A stretch of 64,000 nucleotides of DNA from Mactromeris polynyma (lineage: Eukaryota; Mollusca; Bivalvia; Venerida; Mactridae). Below the pieces are notes generated by a model. That model saw nothing but the letters and a program-made list of their open reading frames with translations. It made no database searches and was not told where the DNA came from. How positions within the stretch are numbered: position 1 is the stretch's first letter; each line of letters begins with the position of its first letter. A program made the position numbers and the translations under genes. Positions 24,601-36,600 of the stretch are shown piece after piece. The stretch is taken from positions 620,001-684,000 of the forward strand of contig JASFXZ010000057.1 in assembly GCA_032209605.1 (NCBI GenBank), in the 5' to 3' direction.

Positions 24601-27600
24601 ATTGCTTCAACACATTTAAATGTATATCATATATTCATTTGGCAAATTCATTTAAAGATTGAGAAATAACTCTGTCTTTCACTATAAGTATATTTAACTT
24701 TCATGTGTGAAAATTTGAACAAATGTTTCAGGATGTAAATTCAGACTTATGATATCTTAGTTCTTCCTATATTATGAGCCAAAAAGGGGATTGTTTTGTA
24801 CTTTAGGGGCCACTTGGACCTCCAGGATTACCTGGTGACAACGGACGTACAGGCGAAACTGGATCAATGGGTATTGCAGGAGAACCAGGAACTCCAGGAG
24901 AAAGGGTTTGTTAATATTTCTGCATGTTTTAACTCCATTCACATAAAACACTTGTTATTCTGAATTTCTTTTGGCTAGGAATCTGTTGCGGGATTTTAAT
25001 GTTTTGGAAGTTTAGGAATATCAGCTATAGTGTATATTTAGTCAATTAATCGCTATAAATATTACTATGCATTTCAAACATTATTTCAAACGTAATGAAA
25101 TTGGTCGTTTATAGTCGGTTTTTGTTCATTTTTCATTATCAATTCATTCTAATTTGTAAATGGTCTTATATGTGCTGTATATTACCATTTAGGGTGAACC
25201 TGGATTCCCTGGTGAAACAGGCAAGACTGGATCCCGTGGTGCTCCTGGAGAACGTGGCCCCTCTGGACCTAATGGTGAATCTGGCAGAGAGGTAGGCGAT
25301 TTTTCTTTTTTATGCATTAACAAGAAAATAATATTAAGTTGATCGAATGTGAAGAGATAACAGTAAACAATGTATGACGAAACATCTCATTCAGTCATCA
25401 TTTATGTTCGGTTCTTTATGGAAATATAGATCTACTTTGTTCTTCATTCTAATGCCTGTACTACTGTTATGTGCACAGGAGATTTTCACGAGTTCTCTCC
25501 CTTTATGCCTTCTTGAGTTATCTCCCTTCATTCCTATATAGTATAGCATAGTATAGTATTAAGTACTATATACATATACTATAGAAGGGATGAAGGGAGA
25601 GAACTCAAGAAGGGATAAAGGGAGAGAACTCGTGACAATCTCCTCTGGTTATATTTAATATAAATATGACTTTACCATTTATATAATACATCATCTGTGT
25701 GACTAATCAGATCAACGCAAATATTTGGTTATACATGTAGTACATTCAGTACAGCTGAAAACATTTTTATGCCTGGGACTGACTAAAGTTGGACGGATAG
25801 ATTTCTCTAACTTCAGCATACAACAAATATGCATAGAAAGTGGAATTACTTGTTACATTTGCTTGTCAATAATGCAGTTTCTGTACACGTTGAAATACAC
25901 GTGTTGGTCAATATTCAGTGGTTTCTCTATTGATTGTTCCTTTTATACTTGTTTAAGTCAAATAATATATCTACAATATCTTCCTGAAAATTTTTAGGGA
26001 CCTGAAGGACCCACTGGAGCACGTGGTGAACCTGGCCCTCAGGGTCTAGTTGTAAGTATTAGTTTTTTTCTCCTTAATCATAGCACTCACATTTCTGATT
26101 TAACTGAGAATCATGAGTAACATCACCCCTACCTCATGTATGCTTGCGTTATGTCTTAGTCACATGAAGGTACCAGTGTACAGACTTTCTACGGTCCATA
26201 TACCTGTATAGTTTCCCTTGTCTTAGGGACTCGGGACCTCCTGTAGGTCTCATCTGACCGGAGTATGAAAAATGTGCATGCTCAACTTCCACCCACAGGC
26301 TATACGGGACCCATGTGGGTTCAAAATTCTTTGAAAATTGCTGCTGGCCCACACTGTATGACATGCAATTATGTACCCACATATTATATACTCGACACCA
26401 TTATAAATTTAACTAAAAAGTATCCGTGACGACTCGGTGACATAAAGATATAATTATATTTTAATTCTCAAACATCATTTCCTGAACTTTATAAATGATG
26501 AAATATGAATACTAAGGCAACAGTTTGATTTCCTGTTGATGAATGATTTACGCGTTTGTAACAATAAAACGCGTTGTACCCTTGGAACAAAATGAAGGCT
26601 GAGTGAAATAGTTGCATTTTTAATGGTGTTAAGTATATTATGTTTAACCAAGCATTGAGAGTCTTTCTATACTTTAGGGTTTACCTGGTGAAATTGGAGG
26701 ACTAGGTAGAGAAGGTTCGAAAGGAAACAGAGTAAGTAAATCTTGTTAACAAATCTGCAAAAACAGCCTTTGGTTATTTACAGAGAATCACAAATAATAT
26801 AAATATGAATAGTTCATGTATAAAGTGATTAATCAATACTTGGAATGAATATAGTTGCAGTATTTCTTAGATTCATAAGGTTATCATTGCTTTTTACAAT
26901 GCAATGGTTACATTTTTTAATTCCCAAGTCAAAAAGATACGCCCAAGAATTTAGAAAGCATATGAAACAATTACATATAAAATAAAATATGCTATGAAAT
27001 GTTTTAAGTATTACTAAAATGTCCATTAATTAATTGTCTAAAAACTGTTACTAGTTCTATAAATGTAAAGTTAGTTTTGCCTTTACTGCATCCAATGATA
27101 TAGAAATGTACTATTGTCATAGCACTATTTCACAATTTGTTTAAACATTTAATCAGGGTTTCCCAGGTGAACGAGGAACTGACGGACCCCCAGGAGAAAT
27201 TGGTCTTACAGGAGGTGTTGGACCACCAGGTCCAGCCGGCCCAATGTCCATTCATTCTTCTGAGAAAGGAGAGCCTGGAGAAGCTGGTATGCCAGGAGAA
27301 CCAGGTACAGGTGGTGAGCCAGGTGTTATGGGATTTGCTGGTTCAATAGGTAACAATGGACCTACTGGACCTAGTGTAAGTTTATCATTAACTTGTTGTG
27401 TATATCATATTCCTCATGTAACTACAGTCGGACGTCATTCATTCACATTCACCTGGTCCAAAATTTCATTTCAAGTAATACACAGTTTCCAATTGCCCAT
27501 TTTCAAGTTGACATGCCTAAGAAGATACACAGGACCTTATATTTATCTTGGATGGTACCAAGTATCCGGGTTGTCTAATGTTGTCGAATAAACAGGGTCC

Positions 27601-30600
27601 GACTTGATTTGTATTTCAACCTGTTATGAAGTTAATTTTCTACTGGTCAATTTGCTGTTTTAATTGCTTAAATGCAATGTTTTCATACTTGAACTGTTAG
27701 GAAGTACAAAAGCGGTGTCAGACACTTGTAGAACGGTTAGGAAGTACAAAAGCGGTGTCAGACACTTGTAGAACTGTTAGGGAGTACATCTGTATGAGTT
27801 CTTAATTTTTATGATTTTCTCATATTTATAACTAAATAATGAGGTCTTTATTTGTGATATATTTGATAGGGACCCCCAGGATTTCCAGGTGAGGCCGGTG
27901 ACGATGGACCCAATGGAATTAGGGTAAGATATGTATATACAAGTTGTTGGTAACACATTGCAATAAAGGAAATATTCAATACTGGTCTACATTTTTAACA
28001 TCCGTGTTTGGTGACGGAATGAATTCAACCCCACCCTCCTATTTTAACATTCCAGAATTATGCCAGATGAGGGATTATGTACCATCATGCTATCAGTTAT
28101 GTCTAGGTGTCATTGAACAATTTTACAGTCTGTGATATCCTCTGCATTAAGCTGCTACTATGTGTGAAAGCAGACCCAAGATGATGTCTACAAATTGGTT
28201 GTCAAATAACCTCAGTGCTCTTTTTTTATTTTGTGATTTTCGACATATTATCCATTTATATATAACGCCAGAAATTTATGATAGCACAGTATTTTGGAAT
28301 TAAATGAATCATTAAATATCTTATTTGTGAAACGTAAATATTGTATCAAGTAGATTCTATTATCATCAAGATGTTTAGCTGGATGCTATGAACAATACAT
28401 TTTGAGTGTGTTCGGTCATTGTAAATTTCTTATGAATACAAACAACTTGTTGAAAAACGTCTGTTATGATTTCCCTCGAAAGTATGAATTTTGGTGACTG
28501 ATATGTGTTGTCCTTATTACAGGGAGACCGTGGTCAACCTGGTTACCCAGGCGAACAAGGAGGAAGAGGTGAAGATGTAAGTAGTAATTTCATTTCCACT
28601 TGTATCACTCAGTTAAAAGCCATTACAAGGCCGCAATCAAGTTATTATATGTTTATCGTTCCTACGTGTTGCGCAGCACTGCAGTTTTATTATTCTCTAA
28701 AAATAGGTCCCTCTGTCCCTTGTTAGAAAAGGGTGATTATCTATAGTCCGTCTTTATTTACTTGAGAATAGTTGTAAACAAACAGAGAGGTGATCAGCGA
28801 ATGAAATTGTGTTTTGCAAAATGTCGACCAATGAAATTGTGTTTTGCAAAATGTTGACCAATGAAATTGTGTTTTGCAAAATTTTGACCAATGGACGTGG
28901 TTAACACAATAACGGTATTCTCAATTAATTTTGAATTGACATAAGATATATTTTATTTCCAATGTACCATGTATACCATATTAGAAATGTTAAGATGTGA
29001 ATTGGTACTAAAAGTAAAGCATTTAATCGTACTTGTTTAAATGACAATACAATGTATGTAGATAGCGTCATGGCTTTTAGTACCTTGTGTTATTTGTCTT
29101 GACGTTTTGAACACCTACAAAGACCTGTTTGCCGTGAAAGTCTTTTGATATTATGTACATTGCACATTGCATTGAATACGGCATGCATGTTTTGTCATTT
29201 TTTATCTTCTGGTAATATAGCAAGTGTGTTGAAAGATGTTGTTTATTTTTAAATTCCATATATTATTATTTGTTTCTCACCGTATTTGTGATAATTGATT
29301 GTAGGGCGGACCTGGAGGTGATGGACGCAAGGGAAACAGGGGACTTTCAGGTGCACAAGGATTGATGGGTACTCCTGGTACGCCAGGTCGTGGTGGACCA
29401 CCTGGTGTGGATGGTGAGCCAGGCCCCCTCGGACCACCTGGTGCTACTGGTGCCCCAGGGCAATTGGTAATTGAAGTTTAAACTGCATTAATAAGTAATT
29501 GGATGGTGTCAAAGAATGTAATTTGTGTGTTTAAAAATACATTTTAAGTAAAACTCGGACAATATTGTTAGCTAATATGATCGTAGAACATATTGTATAA
29601 ACTAAAGAAAGAATTTACTTTAACTTTTACAAAAACAACAGATACCTTCTTAACAAAACATGATATACTTTATAACTGAGTTATATAAAATATGTAGGAT
29701 GCCTTGATGCCAGTTTTATTTTTAGAAAAAATCATTATAGGGCGAACGTGGGGAGGTCGGAGCACCAGGATCACCAGGCAAGGATGGAAGCCCAGGTTTG
29801 AATGGTCAAGATGGCGGATCGGGTGAGCGAGGAAATTCTGGACCACAGGTAAATTTACGTAATGTCCACATAATATTTTAGTATGTACAGTAAAACCTTT
29901 TTCAAAACAATTTTCAAGTCCATTTTCACTGTTTTGCTCTTTATTCAACTTCAATATTAAGACCACCTCGAATAAGTAGACCAGTAATCAAGGATCCTGA
30001 AGCTGGTCTGATTATGGAGGTTTTCCTGTACATCTAGTTTGATTCATCAATTAAGTTCATTAGTGAAACAATAAAATATTTCCCCATCAGATGCACTGCC
30101 TTAAGAGGTTCAACACAAATACTTACATGTTATAGAGTATTTGAAAGAACAATGCTGAATACCTACATACTATAGAGTACTTGAAAGAACAATCTTGAAT
30201 ACTTGATAGTCTGTGATACATTAGTAAACTATTATTTCCAACTGTCATAATTTAAATAAAGAAAAAAATTCGATCAAAGAGGCGTGAATATCATAGAATA
30301 ATGTTAGGAACATTATTGCACCCATATATGTAATTGCATTCTGTATATTTTGCAGGGTCTATCAGGACCTCCTGGTGTACCCGGACCACAGGGAGACAGA
30401 GGAAGAGGAGGGTATCCAGGACAACAGGGATCTGCAGGACCAGCTGGTCCCGAAGGAGAGCCTGTATGTCATTTATATATGTAACTTTTTTCATGAAAAT
30501 TGATTCTCACAAGCTGAATCTAAAATAGACTCTTTGAAATATATAAAACTTTAAACCAGATCATGCATTGCAGTATTTTGACTAGATAGTTATTTTACTA

Positions 30601-33600
30601 AAATAGTGTTTTAATGTAAACTTCATAAACTGTAGCTTGCCAAATAAGACCTTAAATTAGTTATGTGTTAATTTGATCAGCGTATGAATGAAGGCTAGAC
30701 TAATCACATTGTGTGGTAACATAAAGTTCACTTTTGTTTTATTTTTACTTAAATTTGGTCGTAAATTCATCTTTGTAGGGTCTACCAGGAGAAACAGGAA
30801 GGAATGGCAAAGATGGAAACCCAGGATTACCCGGAGCCCCAGGGCAAATGGGACTCTCTGGCTTGCAAGGAGAAAGTGGTTCATCGGTATGTATAGTAAT
30901 AATTTCCACTAACAATTCTGAATTATAACAAATATATTATGAATACAGTCAGACCCTCGTCCACTAGAATTCATTACGTCCTAAAGAAATTTCGATACAT
31001 GGTTTCGAATAGCCCATTTCAATTTGATGTGCCTAAGAAAACACATTTGTACCTGATTATACCAAGTATTTATTTAGAAGGATGTCAAATAAACAAATTC
31101 CGACTGTATGTATTTTATAATATCTTTATACAGTGAGTTTATTTCATAGAAGTATAATTGGTAATATTTTTGATGTCAAAATTCATAAACTGCAATTTAA
31201 CATCATAGTTGGAAGCATAAAAAGAAACGCGATGTGCGAAAAACTAATATTGATAGCAATACATTTGTATCTGGTATGTATAGAACGTAACATTCCATTC
31301 CCCTGTGATTGTTCCATGTAGCAATGTTATAAACGCTATCATATATTTGTTATGTACTATTTTTTCAGGGATCCCCAGGACAGGATGGTGCCCCAGGAGC
31401 TCCAGGAAGAACCGGTGAGCAGGGTGATCAGGGACAAAGTGGACAGCCAGGCATACAAGGACAACCAGGACCAATGGTATGCTTATTTCCATTTACAAGG
31501 TGTAATTGTTATATGACTTTAAACCATATGTTACAAATACATAATAAACGTTTTTTCATATATTTTCGTTAAACATAACAAATTTTATTTTTTCCTCATT
31601 TTGGAATACTTTTGTTTTAGGGACCACCTGGTCAAAATGGACCCCAAGGAGGCCAAGGAGAACGCGGTGAGCGCGTAAGTAAATCTAGACTTTTATATAT
31701 CTACCGTTTGTAATCAAACTCAGATTTGAGTCATGTTTATATGCAGTTGTCGATACTAAATCTACTTAAAACTAATGACAGAATTGAAGACATATATCTA
31801 TTATATTTATGAGTATAAAGTTATGTAATTAAGGTTTCGTACAAAGAAATGTGTTTGTTGGTGTCAGCATGTTTCGAAAAGCAAAAGCAATTGGAACATT
31901 CGTACTAATTGTGAAAGAATTAAAGTTTCTTTGTAAGGATTACAAACGTTGAAGCATCATCGTTGACTTTCGGGGCAATATTGAAGATGAAAATGTACGA
32001 TAAGTTGTATTATATTGTAGGGTGAGAGAGGAAACGCTGGACCAGTTGGACCAAATGGAAACGAAGGAGCACCCGTAAGTACACAACACCTAATAGTGAT
32101 TTAATCATTTTCTATCTATCTTGGTTATCAAGTTGCTGTAAACTTTTATTATTTCTTTTGATTCAGTTTTAAAAGTATTGGACACTGACACTGCTTGGTT
32201 CTGTGTGATTTGAACAAAATATACCAATGCAGATGCATATGTTATGACACACCATTTTAATGATGATAAAACATTATTATGTTGTTAGTAAAATGATCAA
32301 ATTTTCCAGTTTCAATATCCATTGTTGTTTTCGTTCTGTTTTCTACACTGATCATGAGTTTATTTAAGCATTTAGTCCATTTTGTACCTTGTTCATCAAT
32401 CTACAGTTCACCATATGAGACATGGTCTATTGTCTTTATTTTCCAAAATGGTAAACAGCATGTACTCTATGTCTGGTAAAATGTTCATACTGCTGTACAG
32501 CAAATATCAAGCACTGTATTATATTTCATTAATGCAATTTCATGAATGACCTTTATACCCTGTTTTAAATTTCACCAGGGAGCTCCAGGGGCCAATGGTG
32601 ACAAAGGAGATGCTGGATCAAAGGGTACACAGGGAGACAAGGGCTGGCCTGGTATACCAGGAGCTCAAGGTCCACCAGGACCTCCAGTAAGTACTCCTTA
32701 TTTTCACAAATCATGTCATTTTTTATAAATTAACAAGAAGAATTGGTATTTGATATGTTGTAGCTTCATTTGGATCACCTCGGCTATTTTTCTAAAATAG
32801 ACCTCGGAAGTAATGGGGGAAGTATAGTTCCAAAATGGACGCTGAGGTCAATGTACATATTCTCTGTGGAAAGTATCACAGAGATTTTGTTTTAAATATC
32901 AGGAATATGAGGCACATACAACATACTGATAATGTTGAATTGTGTCTTATAGTTAACAGTGTATGAAAACTTCGTCATTACCAAGATTTTAGGTACAATC
33001 ATTTACAACATACCTCCGATGTATATTTCCGAACTGTACAGAAATTGCTGAGATGTTGTGATGCCTATTAAATTCTTAAAAAAAAACATTAAAAAAACAT
33101 TAGCAATGTAAATTGATGTATAAACTTAATGTTATATAATGAAGATTAAATGAATGCATGTTAATGACAACTCATGTATATCTCAAAATTGAAAGAATAT
33201 CTGGGATATTCTCAAATCAATTATAAACACTATCTACATTACTTTTCAGGGACAATCCGGTGAATCAGGCAGACCTGGATCCGCCGGACCACCCGGTCAA
33301 CAGGTATGATACGTTGTGGATTGAGTTTAGCATTACTGAAGGGAAAATCATTGACATAGATCTACTCCTGAATCTAGAAAGCTAAAGGAGTATTTGTATA
33401 TATGGTTATGTAACTAGTGTTTAGACCATACTTAAACAAATCTTTGTTTGCAGTTGAAAAATGCCACAACTCAATGTATTTGTTCAGGTTCATCGATGAA
33501 TGTTTTTTATCTTCTTTTAGCCTTTACAATACTAAACTAAAAAACCTACATACCTACCAACTGTTAATATTCTGGGTCATGTAACCACAAGAAAACAAAC

Positions 33601-36600
33601 AATCGCAAGAAAACGAAAAAAAAATAAGGATGGAATTATTATGATTACAAACATCGCATAGTGATTCTCCTAAATAGTGGTTGCTTGGTGCTTATAATAA
33701 AAACAGCATCTATATTTAATTGTTTTCATAAAACAGTCTAATTTTAAATTATCTTACATTGTTTTATTACTAATTTTAGGGATCACACGGATCACGTGGT
33801 CTTAATGGCAAAGATGGACCCCAAGGTCCCGTTGGAGCACCTGGACTTAGTGTAAGCTATTTTCTTTACGTATTTTAACATACCTTTGAGTTATTTTATC
33901 GTAATTACATAAGTGTTAGCAAATTATACACACGTATTGTTAGCAACTCTCCGACTTAGACCATGTCAACTTCATTGACTGTGCATGGTCTGGTGGTTGA
34001 AATGGAGATCACTAGCTAGTCTACTAGTTGGGGATATGTATATCATTCTCCATTATCTACATTATTTGATATCTTAAAAAATATGTATATGTGTATAAGT
34101 AGTACTTGATTACAGACATTTCATGATGTAAATGTATTTACTCAAAATCAAATGTAATTTTCAGAATAAGTCCTATAAGACATTATTACAGGAGTGATGT
34201 ATATGCATATAACTTGTATTTTATCAATGCTTGTTTCTGTTGTAGGGCCCAAGAGGACCCATGGGTCAAGATGGACCATCGGTAATTAACTTTAAAATGA
34301 AGAGCAATTGAGCGCTCCTATGCGATTTACAACCTCTTCTGTATGTGACGTCTCTTCAAGAAAACGCAACATGTGATGTCACTATTTGCAAGCAGGAAAC
34401 AATATTTGCTTCATATGGTCACTTCCTTTTCATATTGACATATGGGGCAAATATTGCTTACTGTCAGTACATGATGAAGTAACTTAAAGAAGAGATTGGA
34501 AATCGTACAACGGCGCTCAATTTATAAGATGAATTATAAATAATTTAGTAGTGTTGATGGATACATTATTTTAGTAAAGTAATGACATCAATCTTTGAAT
34601 ACATATTGTAACTCATTGTATCTAATACGGTCCGACCTCGTTCAGTCGAATTCATCGGGTCCGAAATATTGTTTCGAATAGCCCATTTCAATTCGACATG
34701 CTTAGAATAAACATTAGGGCCAGATATTTATTTCGGACGATACCAAGTATTTAGATAGAAGGTTATCGAATAAACGAGGTTCAACTGTGCTATCAAAAAT
34801 ATTACTTCTAAAACTAAGAGAGTTAATGTCAACTTCAGATTCCATATTATCAATGTATTATATAATGGTTGAAAGGTTGGTATAAAGGTTTTTTATTGAT
34901 ACCATTATTTATTTTAGGGTCAACAAGGACCCCGCGGACCCCCAGGTCCACCTGGATCCCCGGTAAGTCTTCGTTTCTTCTGTTCTTATGTTTGAATGTG
35001 TGGTAGGGAACCGATGTGAATTACAGTTTCACTGTAAAGGAATATTTGTGAAATAACCAAATATGACTACACAATTATTTACATCGTAAATATATTGAAA
35101 ACTAGTTTTCGTATAATAAACGTTTAGAAACGTGGTTAACTGTTTTTTCTCTCATTTTCTTCTGGAACGTGTATAAATTCTTAGTCACCCAAGTTGAAGG
35201 TTTGCTGTAATACCAGTGTACATGTAATTATTCACTATCGTCAAACTGCAGCAGAGACTAAAGGAGTTTAAGGGCCATGAATGTATTTGAAATGAATATG
35301 CCTTGTTGTTATTTTTATTATATCAATTTAATGCTTATCACCTTTTCACATAATGTTATTTACAAATTTTAGTCCATTGATGTTATGAGTTTACATACTT
35401 CCATAAACTATTTTCTCGATCATTAGAATTGCCTGGATAATATATTATGAAGTAAACTATTTAACTTTGTTACTTTGAATCGTTTTTCCAATGTTAATTA
35501 ATATAAACACTCTGATGATCTGAAGAAAACAAGTACATCGACCAATGCCTACCTATACTTAACTATATGAGGAAAAAAAAGATTGAAGAATCGTTTGACT
35601 AAACCCAATTTCTAGCGTGCCCTGAGTCTAACGTTTACAAACTATTGAAACTCAATATGAAATACAAGATTATTGGAAATAATTTGATTCTTAACAAAAC
35701 TGTATGTACAATCGAGTTGGCGGTCGGAATGTGGGTTGAAAATACTTCTAGATATAATGGATTGTGTTATTTTACAGGCATATGCCCCACAATATCCACA
35801 GATGGCTGCTTCATCATACAAGGGAGAGGACTATGGATATCAGGTACGGTAAAATCCAGAAATGGAAAATATTGAATTAAGGTATGGCTGAAGTTGAAAG
35901 CCCGTCTTATCAGCTCAGGTGGTACATATTGTTAATCTAGAGGTCGTGGATTCAAACTCAAGGCATGGTGTATATTCTTCAGCGACGATTTGTCTGCAGA
36001 TAATGCATCCAAAGTCATTGTTCCTCAAATATTCAACTCGGTTTATATTGGAAGTTGTCAGTCACTTTGAAAGGAGCAGGTTAGTACTGGTTGGTAACCC
36101 AGGAGCACTGGTTGGTAACCCAGGAGCACTGGTTGGTAACCCATGAGCACTGGTTGGTAACCCAGGAGCACTGGTTGGTAACCCAGGAGCACTGTTTGGT
36201 AACCAAGGAGCACCGGTTGGTAACCCAGGAGCACTGGTTGGTAACCCATTCTTAATATCTCAAAGTCTTTCTTATGGCTCCCGTTAAAAATGTCTGTTAT
36301 TGAGTATCTAAGATTTGTTTTAATGGTTCTGTGTTTCATATGTAACTGCATTACTCCGTTGTGACAAATTTAAAATATATAATGTGTACAATACTCAATG
36401 CTCATACTGAGGAACACTTTGTTCATACTTGCCCGAAATGCTTTTAGAAGATTTCATGTTATATAAAAGAATTATCATATCCACTTATCATAAAACAAGA
36501 AGGATATGTCCCACCTTTGCATTTTAAATTGTCGACTGTTATGTTCTCTTTCCAACAGTTCTTATTAACACACTTGTTGTAATAAGTGTGGAGACAATTC

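Noticed and set aside
27157..27375. Two exons split at the Gly-X-Y break
   Set aside because: No GT...AG pair within the 219 nt removes the SIHSSEK codons while keeping the frame, so a single exon is the simplest reading.
36058..36351. GALVGNP heptad-repeat protein
   Set aside because: It is a 21-bp minisatellite within a collagen intron; no exon boundaries join it to the spliced gene.
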